Positions 8,309 to 15,746 of a stretch of DNA of 24,901 nt are shown here, piece after piece. Under the pieces are notes generated by a model that saw nothing but the letters and a program-made list of their open reading frames with translations, was not told the origin of the DNA and made no database searches. Both the position numbers and the translations under genes were made by a program. The DNA is from JAABSX01 sp964480455 (GTDB taxonomy: Bacteria; Bacteroidota; Bacteroidia; Cytophagales; Microscillaceae), in the NCBI GenBank assembly GCA_964480455.1, contig CAYZQI010000064.1, positions 1 to 24,901 on the forward strand, read 5' to 3'. Position 1 is the stretch's first letter. Each line of letters starts with the position of its first letter.

Positions 8309-10021
8309 TTAGTCTTTCTGCTGAACCTTTGCCCAAGTATCTTTGAGTGTAACTGTACGGTTGAAAACCAATCTATCAGGCCTTGAATCATTGTTATCTA
8401 CACAAAAATAGCCCAAGCGTTGAAACTGAAACTTATCTCCTGCTTTTGCATTTTTTAAGCTTGGCTCTAGTTTGGCATCACTAACGATTTTGAGCGAGTC
8501 AGGATTGATAAACTCCTTAAAATCTTTTTCTTTATCGCCCAGAGGGTCTTCTACACTAAACAAACGATCGTAGAGGCGCACTTCGGCATTGATGGCGTGT
8601 GGGGCAGACACCCAGTGAATCGTGCCTTTTGCTTTCAAACCACTGTTATCTTCGCCACTTTTAGAATTTGGAAAATATTTACAATGCAATTCGGTGATAT
8701 TGCCTTGTTCATCTTTCAGATAATTTTCACACTCGATAATGTAAGCAGATTTAAGGCGAACCATACGGTTAGGCCCTAATCTAAAAAATTTCTTGGGTGG
8801 CGGTGGATTTTCTAAAAAATCTTCTCGCTCTATGTAAAGTTCTCTTGAAAAGGGCATTAACCTTGTACCTGCTGACTCGTCTTCGGGATTATTTTCAGTG
8901 CTGAGTTCCTCTACTTGCCCTTCGGGATAATTGGTAATAATTACCTTGATAGGGTCAAGCACTGCCATTACGCGAGGGGCTACCCTATTGAGATGCTCAC
9001 GCACGCTATTTTCTAGCAAAGTTACATCAGTAATGCTTTTACGTCTGGTAACTCCCGTTTTTTGCACAAAATCACGAATAGATTCGGGCGTGTAACCTCT
9101 ACGGCGCAGGCCTGAAAGCGTAGGCATGCGGGGGTCGTCCCAGCCGCTTACGTGTTTTTCTTCTACCAATTGCAGCAGTTTACTTTTGCTTGTTACGGTA
9201 TAATTGATTTCTAGCCTCGAGAACTCAGTCTGTTCTGAGGGATAGATGTCCAAATTTTCAATGAACCAATTATACAAAGGGCGGTGCACTTCAAACTCCA
9301 GGGTACACAAAGAATGGGTAATTCCCTCTAAAGAATCGGACTGCCCGTGTGCAAAATCATACGTAGGATAGATTTTCCATTGATCACCCGTACGGTGGTG
9401 ATGTGCTTTTTTGATACGGTACATGGCCGGGTCGCGGAGGTGCATATTGGGCGAAGCCATGTCTATTTTAGCACGTAGCACATACGTTCCTTCTTCAAAC
9501 TCTCCATTTTTCATGCGCTCGAAGAGGTCTAAACTTTCTTCTATAGGGCGGTTGCGAAAGGGGCTTCCTTTGCCTGCTTCTGCGGGCGTACCTTTGAGTG
9601 CATTGAACTCGGCAGTGCTGAGTTCGTCTATGTATGCCTTTCCTTCCTTAATAAGTGCTACGGCAAATTCATAGAGTTGCTCAAAATAATCAGAGGCATA
9701 GTATTCACGGTTATCCCAGTTGAAACCTAGCCATTTGATGTCATCTTTGATAGCGTCCACATAACGCACATCTTCTTTGGCAGGGTTGGTATCATCAAAG
9801 CGAAGATTGCACAAGCCTCCATATTTTTGAGCCAGCCCAAAGTTCAGGCAAATAGATTTGGCATGCCCAATATGCAAAAAGCCGTTGGGTTCGGGTGGAA
9901 ACCTTGTATGAATAGGCTTTTGATACTTTTCATTCTTAAGGTCTTGTTCTATGATATTCTCAATAAAATTGAGAGAAGTCTTTGCTTCTTTTTCTGGATT
10001 TTCTTTTTCTGAGTTACTCAT
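8309..10021 (-). CDS. glnS: Glutaminyl-tRNA synthetase
   Basis: Cytoplasmic class I aminoacyl-tRNA synthetase that joins glutamine to tRNA-Gln using ATP. Motifs from the chosen start: TRFPPEPNGFLHIGHAKS with the HIGH box at about residues 50-53; the Rossmann-fold stretch LRFDDTNPAKE (about 75-85); TYDFAHGQSDSLEGITHSLC, typical of GlnRS; and VTSKSKLLQLV near residue 277, equivalent to the KMSKS loop. The C-terminal half holds the two beta-barrels that read the anticodon. From ATG at 10021 the protein is 570 residues, close to the usual 550-560. A longer frame begins at ATG 10072 (17 extra residues, ELTTSKKENNHNQKC after the Met), which I judge less likely. The -7 box at 10113-10120 would serve either start. 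Confidence 0.95.
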   Translation of the reverse strand: MSNSEKENPEKEAKTSLNFIENIIEQDLKNEKYQKPIHTRFPPEPNGFLHIGHAKSICLNFGLAQKYGGLCNLRFDDTNPAKEDVRYVDAIKDDIKWLGFNWDNREYYASDYFEQLYEFAVALIKEGKAYIDELSTAEFNALKGTPAEAGKGSPFRNRPIEESLDLFERMKNGEFEEGTYVLRAKIDMASPNMHLRDPAMYRIKKAHHHRTGDQWKIYPTYDFAHGQSDSLEGITHSLCTLEFEVHRPLYNWFIENLDIYPSEQTEFSRLEINYTVTSKSKLLQLVEEKHVSGWDDPRMPTLSGLRRRGYTPESIRDFVQKTGVTRRKSITDVTLLENSVREHLNRVAPRVMAVLDPIKVIITNYPEGQVEELSTENNPEDESAGTRLMPFSRELYIEREDFLENPPPPKKFFRLGPNRMVRLKSAYIIECENYLKDEQGNITELHCKYFPNSKSGEDNSGLKAKGTIHWVSAPHAINAEVRLYDRLFSVEDPLGDKEKDFKEFINPDSLKIVSDAKLEPSLKNAKAGDKFQFQRLGYFCVDNNDSRPDRLVFNRTVTLKDTWAKVQQKD

Positions 10022-10112
10022 AATACATTTTTGGTTATGATTATTTTCTTTTTTGCTTGTGGTCAGCTCCATTTTATATTCCTCATCTCTGAGAGCAAAT
10101 GCAGTTGTAGTG

Positions 10113-10120
10113 CAAAGTTA
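10113..10120 (-). promoter_or_regulatory. Candidate -7 element for glnS
   Basis: TAACTTTG on the minus strand matches TAnnTTTG exactly, 92 bases upstream of the chosen glnS start. No TTG is found at the expected -33 distance, so this is half a promoter at best. Confidence 0.35.
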
Positions 10121-10178
10121 TGAAATAAAATGCTTTGAAATGCTTGTTTTTTGTGAGATAAATTGAGGAGAAAAAAAG

Positions 10179-10249
10179 AGGTCGCGAGCGGGTTCGAACC
10201 GCTGTCTGAGCTTTTGCAGAGCTCTGCCTAGCCACTCGGCCACACGACC
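10179..10249 (-). tRNA. tRNA-Cys (GCA)
   Basis: The minus strand folds as a complete cloverleaf of 71 nt. The acceptor stem is GGTCGTG with CGCGACC (one G-T pair), followed by discriminator T, the base expected in bacterial tRNA-Cys. The anticodon stem is GAGCT/AGCTC around loop CTGCAAA, giving anticodon GCA. The T arm is AGCGG-TTCGAAC-CCGCT. CCA is not encoded. Its promoter is at 10266-10295. Confidence 0.95.
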
Positions 10250-10265
10250 TTTTTGTTTTGGATTG

Positions 10266-10295
10266 CAAATATATAAATAAAAAATACAAATCAAA
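10266..10295 (-). promoter_or_regulatory. Promoter of tRNA-Cys
   Basis: On the minus strand TTTG (10295-10292), 18 bases, then TATATTTG (10273-10266), an exact TAnnTTTG match. The predicted start is about 10-12 bases ahead of the mature tRNA. Confidence 0.6.
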
Positions 10296-10365
10296 TATTT
10301 TGTTTTATTTTTCTTTTAGATTGGTTCAAAAAAACTTCTCAATGTGCAAATTATTTCAATTATTA

Positions 10366-10396
10366 TTGAAACTTCTATAAATTGACTTTATATTTG
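10366..10396 (+). promoter_or_regulatory. Promoter of the small membrane protein gene
   Basis: TTG (10366-10368), a 20-base spacer, and TATATTTG (10389-10396), an ideal Bacteroidota promoter. The start should fall near 10400-10403. A perfect 6-bp inverted repeat (TTGTGT-TTTG-ACACAA, 10410-10425) follows at once. Confidence 0.6.
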
Positions 10397-10409
10397 CACA
10401 CCTAACTAA

Positions 10410-10706
10410 TTGTGTTTTGACACAACAAGAATATTGAATAATAGAGAAGTATCCTTTTATCTTGGAATTGTGGTTTCCAATATTTTATGTATTTTATTGA
10501 TAGCTAGCATTGCTATCATTCACTCAGAGGTTTACTATTTGACTGGTTCTTTACTTCTAGCTAGCTTTGTGATTACGCTTTGTATAGGAATAGGGGCTAG
10601 TGCTTATTTCTGGCGTTCGCTCTCCTTACCTTGGCAGGATTTCTTAAAATACAGTTTTCTAAACTGTTTGGTTGCTTTGTTTTGGTTAATTCTTTTGATT
10701 CTTTGA
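10410..10706 (+). CDS. Small integral membrane protein, about 90-98 aa
   Basis: The frame encodes three clear hydrophobic helices: FYLGIVVSNILCILLIASIA, then LTGSLLLASFVITLCIGIGA, then FLNCLVALFWLILLIL at the extreme C-terminus. There is no in-frame ATG near the beginning. The candidates are TTG at 10410 (98 residues, only 7-10 bases after the predicted transcription start) and TTG at 10434 (90 residues). The second leaves a normal leader and keeps all three helices, so the true start is uncertain. The excellent promoter directly upstream supports expression. I do not recognise the family. It lies 152 bases before a GbsR/MarR-type regulator gene on the same strand, and the inverted repeat at its 5' end could be that regulator's operator, which is inference only. 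Confidence 0.5.
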   Translation: MCFDTTRILNNREVSFYLGIVVSNILCILLIASIAIIHSEVYYLTGSLLLASFVITLCIGIGASAYFWRSLSLPWQDFLKYSFLNCLVALFWLILLIL

Positions 10707-10858
10707 TTTTTCTTTAATTTAGCGAGTTACTTGGTGAGGGTTTAAAAGCAAAATAGCACATTATTTTACTAGGACACTGATTTTCAGTTGATTAAAACCC
10801 CATAACAAAGTAATTAAACGCTTACTTAGTATCTTTATTAAGATTTTTATTTAAAAAC

Positions 10859-11365
10859 ATGAAATTAGAAGAAGCAAAAGAGCAATTTGTACAAACTTGG
10901 GGTACACTAGGTACAAACTGGGGCATTAACCGCACTATGGCACAGATACACGCACTGCTTATGATAGCGCCTGAGGCCCTTAGTACAGAAGAAATTATGG
11001 AAGAGCTTAATATTTCGCGTGGCAATACCAATATGAACATTCGTGAATTAATCTCTTGGGGACTTGTCCATAAGGAGTTGAAATCGGGCGAACGTAAAGA
11101 GTATTTTGTAGCTGAGAAAGATATTTGGGAAGTTGCGCAGTGTATTGTCAGAGAGCGCAAAAGAAGAGAACTTGACCCCATCAGAAAAGCAATTGAAAGC
11201 CTTAGTCAAATAGAAGGCGATAACAAAGACCCAAAAATAAAAGCTTACCTTGCTGTGGTAGAAGAGATACAAGGACTTTCTAATATGGCGGACAATGTAC
11301 TGAGCAAGTTTACTGTAATGGACAAAAACTGGTTTGTAAAAAAAATACTCAAGTTATTTAGTTAA
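10859..11365 (+). CDS. GbsR/MarR-family transcriptional regulator
   Basis: A 168-residue DNA-binding regulator. The start MKLEEAKEQFVQTWGTLGTN and the following WGINRTMAQIHALLMIAPE (residues about 21-39) are typical of the GbsR branch of MarR-like winged-helix proteins. The recognition helix region is LSTEEIMEELNISRGNTNMN (about 41-60) followed by IRELISWGLVHKE, with the wing at KSGERKEYFVAEKD. The C-terminal half is helical and charged and probably dimerises. Proteins of this type are common in Bacteroidota, and their regulons are mostly unknown; characterised GbsR members control osmoprotectant uptake or synthesis, but none of those genes are nearby. The ATG start is supported by the motif position. 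Confidence 0.85.
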   Translation: MKLEEAKEQFVQTWGTLGTNWGINRTMAQIHALLMIAPEALSTEEIMEELNISRGNTNMNIRELISWGLVHKELKSGERKEYFVAEKDIWEVAQCIVRERKRRELDPIRKAIESLSQIEGDNKDPKIKAYLAVVEEIQGLSNMADNVLSKFTVMDKNWFVKKILKLFS

Positions 11366-11386
11366 GCAGAGGAATGTTCTAAATTT

Positions 11387-11416
11387 TTGCAAGCATCAAA
11401 AAAAATATTATTTTTG
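11387..11416 (+). promoter_or_regulatory. Promoter of tRNA-Arg
   Basis: TTG (11387-11389; TTTTG overall), 19 bases, then TATTTTTG (11409-11416), an exact TAnnTTTG match. The predicted start is 7-10 bases before the tRNA. Confidence 0.6.
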
Positions 11417-11429
11417 CAATTATTTAATC

Positions 11430-11503
11430 GCATCTGTAGCTCAACTGGATAGAGCATCAGACTTCGGATCTGAGGGTTGGGGGTTCGAATCCCTCCAGGT
11501 GTA
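11430..11503 (+). tRNA. tRNA-Arg (TCG)
   Basis: A complete 74-nt cloverleaf. The acceptor stem is GCATCTG with CAGGTGT (two wobble pairs, including an unusual G1-T72 end pair) and discriminator A. The D arm is GCTC/GAGC. The anticodon stem is TCAGA/TCTGA around loop CTTCGGA, giving anticodon TCG for codon CGA and, with modification, other CGN codons. The T arm is GGGGG-TTCGAAT-CCCTC. CCA is not encoded. Confidence 0.93.
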
Positions 11504-11540
11504 CTTTTTATGGTTCTCTACAGAAAGAATGTTACCAAGA

Positions 11541-11578
11541 TACAATCTAAAGCTATTATTTTTTAATAGCTGATTGTA
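11541..11578. terminator. Stem-loop between convergent tRNA-Arg and cmr6
   Basis: TACAATC plus AGCTATTA (11541-11558, separated by TAA) pairs with TAATAGCT plus GATTGTA (11564-11578), with a five-T loop. It lies between converging transcripts and may end both. There is no clear T-run after either arm, so it is not a textbook intrinsic terminator. Confidence 0.4.
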
Positions 11579-11650
11579 ATAACAGCAAAAGAACTTTCAA
11601 GTAGCAATTTCACCTCTCTTTTTATACAATTTTTTAACTCATAGCTTGCT

Positions 11651-12841
11651 TTATGTCATATAACCATAGCCTAAGGCGGTTTTTGCGCCGATGCCGTGGT
11701 TTACGAGGGCATCTTTGAGCCATTGCTTAATATTTTTACTGCCTATTGTCTTAGTCAAAAGTTCATTATCATTGCTTCCGATAATAAATTGAAAAGCACA
11801 ACCTGCTACGGTTAAAAAGGGAATAGGAACAGGGCTTTGTGTATCTGTGGGAGCAATATTCTTTTTATTATCTGAATCTCCATAGTAACCTGGGTAATGA
11901 GGATTCATAATGTCTATTTCTATTTTAGGCTCGGAAGTAGGAAAGGCATCAAAGAAAATCACTTTTCCTTCTCTTGCTTCCTTGTAATAACCTTCTGAAT
12001 CACAGCCAAAAAAGTCGCAGAATAACTGTTCTTTTAATGCTCTTTTTTCTGCGTGTTTCAAATTTTCTTCTTCCTTCTCATTCTTACCGAACACTTCTGT
12101 AATTATCCAACTCCTCACAATTCCTTTTATGGAACTTGCAGGAATGTAAGGAATCCCGTAAATATGGTGCAAAGTAATAGAGGTTTCATAAACAGATTCA
12201 TTGCCTAAGCCTACAATCATTCTCCAGTCTATTGTAGCCTTATGTGTGTGTATGTGGGTTTCTTTTGGAATAGATTTTATTTGCTTATTGAAAGCATATT
12301 CTATCAGCTTACTATCAAATTGTGCTTTTATTTCGTAGTTATCTCCTTTGCGCTGCCTTAAGAAAAACTGAAACTTGCTATGACTTTCAAAATTATCTGA
12401 GCGAGCTACTTTCTGAAGTTTTAGAGCGAAATTATCAATCTCTGTGAGTGTAGAGATAACTTTTACATCTTTAGGCAAGAAGGTTTCTGAAAGTTTGAAG
12501 CTATCAGAAATCCTAGTCCCAGAAAACTCATTTTGTTTATTTTTTGCTTTCTCTCGTTCTTGTTTTATCCTTTCTTCTTCGGCTTTTTGTTCTTCGGCTT
12601 TCTTTTTTGCTTGTTCTTCTTTTTCGTTGATAATATCCTGAGATTTTGGAATTTCTTTACCCTCAATTACAATTTTAGAAATAGGATTACCCTCAAATTC
12701 ACATTCAAAACGAGCTGTACCTGATTTAGGGGTGTATACACTGAAATCAAACTCTTTTGGGACACTCATTTCCTTACCTCCTTCAGGTCTAATTTTAGCT
12801 CCTCCTTTTTTAGTAATTGCTATCCTTCCTTTTTCCATCAC
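11651..12841 (-). CDS. cmr6: Type III-B CRISPR RAMP protein Cmr6 with N-terminal extension
   Basis: Cmr6 caps the target-3' side of the Cmr backbone in the RNA-guided interference complex. The RAMP core spans about residues 190-396. It contains HKATIDWRMIVGLGNESVYE, the typical Cmr6 stretch GIPYIPASSIKGIVRSW, FFDAFP, NPHYPGYY, and the C-terminal glycine-rich loop GIGAKTALGYGY. At 396 residues it is about 100 longer than most Cmr6 proteins. The extra N-terminus has a small beta-rich part (KGRIAITKKGGAKIRPEGG, FECEFEGNPISKIVIEG) and then a charged coiled-coil (about 70-105, EEQAKKKAEEQKAEEERIKQ). Its ATG overlaps the cmr5 stop (ATGA), implying coupled translation as the last gene of the operon. 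Confidence 0.9.
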   Translation of the reverse strand: MMEKGRIAITKKGGAKIRPEGGKEMSVPKEFDFSVYTPKSGTARFECEFEGNPISKIVIEGKEIPKSQDIINEKEEQAKKKAEEQKAEEERIKQEREKAKNKQNEFSGTRISDSFKLSETFLPKDVKVISTLTEIDNFALKLQKVARSDNFESHSKFQFFLRQRKGDNYEIKAQFDSKLIEYAFNKQIKSIPKETHIHTHKATIDWRMIVGLGNESVYETSITLHHIYGIPYIPASSIKGIVRSWIITEVFGKNEKEEENLKHAEKRALKEQLFCDFFGCDSEGYYKEAREGKVIFFDAFPTSEPKIEIDIMNPHYPGYYGDSDNKKNIAPTDTQSPVPIPFLTVAGCAFQFIIGSNDNELLTKTIGSKNIKQWLKDALVNHGIGAKTALGYGYMT

Positions 12842-13257
12842 TCACCCCCATCTCCTTCTATCAGACCATCTGCAAAACGGCGTAACCAACCTAAGAAAGC
12901 CAATACATCAATAGTAGTAGCTCGGTAGGTAAAACTATCTATTTCAGTCATTTTTTTAGCCAATTGGTTGTTCTCTACTGTAAATAATTTACTAGGAGAT
13001 TTATCTTTGAGATAGGTTTCTAAATGGATGTAAAGCAAACCCCAAGCATTGTCTTTCTTAGCTATGCCGTCTTTACTTCCTTTGGCAAAGGCAAATGCTA
13101 CAGCACTTCCAAGACCATTGGTTTTGATGAGCATAGGCATTTTTTTGACATAAGACTTATACTCTTTTGCTTTTTTGCCTAAATCTCTTTTAGCTCCTTC
13201 GGCACAAGTATAAGCAAACGCTGCCCTTCCTTGTTCTAGTTTAGTCTGATTAGCCAT
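12838..13257 (-). CDS. cmr5: Type III-B CRISPR small subunit Cmr5
   Basis: A 139-residue all-helical small subunit that lines the minor filament of the Cmr complex and helps hold target RNA. The N-terminus TKLEQGRAAFAYTCAEGAKR is the family pattern. It is followed by KSYVKKMPMLIKTNGLGSAV (about residues 33-52), AFAFAKGS, and WGLLYIHLETYLK, all typical of TIGR01881 Cmr5. Length is normal. It overlaps the 3' end of cmr4 by 8 bases and the start of cmr6 by 4 bases, so the three genes are probably translated together. No catalytic role is expected. Confidence 0.92.
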   Translation of the reverse strand: MANQTKLEQGRAAFAYTCAEGAKRDLGKKAKEYKSYVKKMPMLIKTNGLGSAVAFAFAKGSKDGIAKKDNAWGLLYIHLETYLKDKSPSKLFTVENNQLAKKMTEIDSFTYRATTIDVLAFLGWLRRFADGLIEGDGGE

Positions 13258-14275
13258 TGTTTTTGCCTCCTTTCATAAAATAAGTCCTAGTAAGCCCTTT
13301 GCCTATGGTGGCATTGCCTCCTATTTGTACTATTTGTGGTAGATTTTCTTCAAAAAAGGTGATTATATCTTCTTTTGATAACTTCTCTTCTTTTCTTGTA
13401 AACTCACCCGCCGCCAAGACTAAAGAATACATCACGGACTCGGCAGGGAGGTATTCTTCTGTAAATAATGCTCCTGTTTCTACCGTGCCTGTTTCATTGC
13501 TAATCTTGGTGCGTGTGATAACTTCTGTGCTTAGATTGACAAAATCCTTGAAATCATCATCTGTAAGAATCACAATATCGGTTTTGATTTTTCCTTTCAA
13601 AAATGCTTCTGCCTCTTGGAAGAGATTCTCATTAAGCCATTTACCTAAATTTGATACAGTAGCATTGTTTTTGGTATCAAAGGCATATTCTTCTAGTACT
13701 ATTTTATTAGAACTTGGAATTTTTATTTTTGAATTTTCAGCTATGAAGGCTGTGTTGTCAGCAATGTTTAAGGTACTAAAATCCAATGAAAATGAGCTAT
13801 CTGCTAGTTTCATATCTGATTGAAATTGTTGTAATGCCTTAGGGCAAGTTATCCAAGCAAAAACCCCGCGCATAGATTTGACTGGAAAAAGCAATAGACG
13901 AGCATCTGTAAAGCCCAACGCTCCCGAAAACTCTGTATGCTTTTCATCTTTACCATCTTTTTTGAGTGCATAAGTAAACTCTTTTTCTAAGCTACTTTTA
14001 TTGAATCGCTTGTCTAGGTCTGCTTCATCATAGCCAAAGGCTTTGTTGGTTTTGATTAAATTGATGAGTGCTTTATCTCTATTAGGTTCAGACAAAACAG
14101 CTTTCTGTTCTACTGCTTGGCGAATTGCTCCTTTAAAGCTACTTCCTTCTATTTTAGGGAAGCTAGTATGCCTTTCCCTTTGGATAGGCATATCTACGAT
14201 GCCAAGTGAGTCGCCACTGCCTGCGTGCATAGGGGTTTCGCAGATTAAGAATAGTGGATGAGCTTGTCTATACAT
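13250..14275 (-). CDS. cmr4: Type III-B CRISPR backbone and slicer subunit Cmr4
   Basis: Cmr4 forms the repeated backbone of the complex and cuts target RNA at 6-nt steps. From ATG at 14275 it has 341 residues and begins MYRQAHPLFLICETPMHAGS. It continues with GIVDMPIQRERHTSFPKIEG and SSFKGAIRQA, the most conserved Cmr4 block. The aspartate in IVD (residue 28) matches the catalytic Asp of studied Cmr4 proteins, so slicing should be active. The glycine-rich loop IGGNATIGKGLTR is near the C-terminus. A longer frame reaches ATG 14350 with 25 extra residues overlapping cmr3 by 31 bases. I prefer 14275 because known Cmr4 proteins begin just before the HAGSG block. Confidence 0.92.
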   Translation of the reverse strand: MYRQAHPLFLICETPMHAGSGDSLGIVDMPIQRERHTSFPKIEGSSFKGAIRQAVEQKAVLSEPNRDKALINLIKTNKAFGYDEADLDKRFNKSSLEKEFTYALKKDGKDEKHTEFSGALGFTDARLLLFPVKSMRGVFAWITCPKALQQFQSDMKLADSSFSLDFSTLNIADNTAFIAENSKIKIPSSNKIVLEEYAFDTKNNATVSNLGKWLNENLFQEAEAFLKGKIKTDIVILTDDDFKDFVNLSTEVITRTKISNETGTVETGALFTEEYLPAESVMYSLVLAAGEFTRKEEKLSKEDIITFFEENLPQIVQIGGNATIGKGLTRTYFMKGGKNNG

Positions 14276-14319
14276 ATTTTTATAGGTTTTGATGATTGAT
14301 TCTGTTTTAGAGGTATTTG

Positions 14320-15417
14320 CTATATTTGTAAACTTCCTAGATTCGCCCAATAAGCCAAACCAAAGCCTTCATTGCTCTTAAAGTCTGAGATGCGAAAAGG
14401 CTGCGAAACTTTTGAGGGTGCATCTTTGCTGTATTCACCTAATATTTCAAAAAAATAAACCGAACCAGCAGGCACTGCTTTCCGCATTGTTTTGGGGCTT
14501 CTGCTTTGCATGTCAAAGCCTCCTATTGAGAGTGGTTTATCTATTGCGGCGGCTATTAGCCTGATTTTGAGGCCTTCCCATTCACCTTCACAGGGCGCTT
14601 GATTGCTAATAAAAGAAGGTAGCCATCCTCCTTTAAAGATGGCTGGAGTCATCAAGACCATTTTAAAATATTTTGAAGTGAGTAAAGTAGGTGTTTCAAG
14701 TGTTTTAGATTTTTCGCTATTCATAACCGTAGCACTGACGAGTTTTCCTTCTCCGCCCATTTTAAAACAAGCATTTTCTGAAATACCTGCCTCATCATTC
14801 AATCTCAGTACAAATGATAAAGATTGATTTTTTGCATCACTCAGCCGTGCCATGCCTACCCTGTATAGCTTTGAGTTGGCGGTAGTGTGCGTTTGTTTAT
14901 CTCTGCCTATGCCTACTTTGGGTTCTGTGAAAAATTTAGCCTCGCATACTTCGGTAGGCACGTTCCCGTTCAGGTATTTTTCAAATTGGCTCTGCTCCAA
15001 AAAGGTATATGCCCCAAAATTATCTACTTCTTTTTGAGTACTCAGGCGGTAGGTAAGTGCATGAGAAGATGAACCCTGTGCAGATGCTTGAAGGGAGAGT
15101 AAATGAGGAGTTTCTTGCTTGTCTTTGATTAGGTCTTTGGGTAAGCTAAACAGTATTTTCCCTTTGTATTCAAAGCAAAAGTCTTGGATACTAATACCTA
15201 AGGATTTATCTTTTTGCTTAGTATCTTCTTCATCAGTGTAATTGGCTAACTGTTGGATTTGTGTGGGGTGATGCAAAATATACCAAGTACGCAATGCTCC
15301 ATAAATCACACTTGGAGGAGGGGGAAATACACCATTTGCCCACGACTCATCACCCATCTCAAAGGGCTTGCCATCACGGAAAAATAAGGTATCTAAGGCT
15401 TCTAATTTGATTTGCAT
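14320..15417 (-). CDS. cmr3: Type III-B CRISPR RAMP protein Cmr3
   Basis: Cmr3 pairs with Cmr2 and binds the crRNA 5' tag. The N-terminus MQIKLEALDTLFFRDGKPFE is a hallmark of Cmr3 (TIGR01888: start strand, then LFFRDGRPF). It is followed by the RAMP block FPPPPSVIYGALRTW (about residues 31-45), PHLLSLQASAQGSSSHALTY, PKVGIGRDKQTHTT (about 168-181, also typical), RVGMARL, and the C-terminal RAMP strands with IGGFDMQSRSPKTMRKAVPA. Length, 365 residues, is normal. It lies 5 bases after the truncated PIN frame and is followed closely by cmr4. Confidence 0.92.
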   Translation of the reverse strand: MQIKLEALDTLFFRDGKPFEMGDESWANGVFPPPPSVIYGALRTWYILHHPTQIQQLANYTDEEDTKQKDKSLGISIQDFCFEYKGKILFSLPKDLIKDKQETPHLLSLQASAQGSSSHALTYRLSTQKEVDNFGAYTFLEQSQFEKYLNGNVPTEVCEAKFFTEPKVGIGRDKQTHTTANSKLYRVGMARLSDAKNQSLSFVLRLNDEAGISENACFKMGGEGKLVSATVMNSEKSKTLETPTLLTSKYFKMVLMTPAIFKGGWLPSFISNQAPCEGEWEGLKIRLIAAAIDKPLSIGGFDMQSRSPKTMRKAVPAGSVYFFEILGEYSKDAPSKVSQPFRISDFKSNEGFGLAYWANLGSLQI

Positions 15418-15422
15418 AGTAT

Positions 15423-15494
15423 CTAAATTTCTTTTGCTTCGGTTAAAATTTGCTCTATTATGGGTGTGGTATTAGAAACTACGATATCAGGCAT
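15423..15494 (-). pseudogene. Relic of a PIN-domain (DUF3368-type) toxin gene, 23 codons
   Basis: An ATG at 15494 overlaps the UPF0175 stop by 8 bases (ATGCCTGA), exactly where the toxin partner of UPF0175 usually starts. It reads MPDIVVSNTTPII, the standard beginning of DUF3368/PIN proteins, then EQILTEAKEI and a stop. The last part resembles the normal C-terminus of the same family, so an in-frame internal deletion of roughly 130 residues would explain it. It cannot be an active nuclease. The comparison with full-length family members is from memory. Confidence 0.6.
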
Positions 15495-15741
15495 TGGCTC
15501 TATCTTGCTTAAGTGTTTCAGGACTTACATCGTTGTATATATCTACGCCATAAAGTGCTAATATATCAAAAAAAGCAATTCTCGTGATGCCCAAGGCTTT
15601 GGCGGCTTTGCCCGAAGATATTTTACCCAACTCAAAAAGTTTGACCAAGGCCATTTTTTTGATTTCGTAGGCAAACTCTTCGTCTTGCATTTTGAGCGAA
15701 AACGCCATCTCAGGCGGAAATTCTATCTGATATTGTTTCAT
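15487..15741 (-). CDS. UPF0175 family protein, orphan antitoxin-like
   Basis: An 84-residue protein of the UPF0175 family: MKQYQIEFPPEMAFSLKMQD, then YEIKKMALVKLFELGKISSG, KAAKALGITRIAFFDILALY and GVDIYNDV. The middle forms a helix-turn-helix (KISSGKAAKALGITRIAFFD, about residues 40-59), as in DNA-binding antitoxins. Members are normally paired with a PIN/DUF3368 toxin placed directly downstream. Here only a 23-codon relic of the toxin remains. The gene lies inside the Cmr operon, 5 bases after cmr2 and ahead of cmr3, so it is transcribed with the CRISPR genes. It could be a fossil of a toxin-antitoxin insertion, or the DNA-binding half may have been kept as an operon regulator. No evidence decides this. 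Confidence 0.8.
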   Translation of the reverse strand: MKQYQIEFPPEMAFSLKMQDEEFAYEIKKMALVKLFELGKISSGKAAKALGITRIAFFDILALYGVDIYNDVSPETLKQDRANA

Positions 15742-15746
15742 TGATT

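Noticed and set aside
10083..10289. Minus-strand 68-codon frame over tRNA-Cys
   Set aside because: It is the translation of a complete tRNA gene and its flanks.
13299..13823. Plus-strand 174-codon open frame inside cmr4
   Set aside because: A shadow frame antisense to strongly conserved Cmr4 coding sequence, with serine/leucine-rich composition and no promoter.
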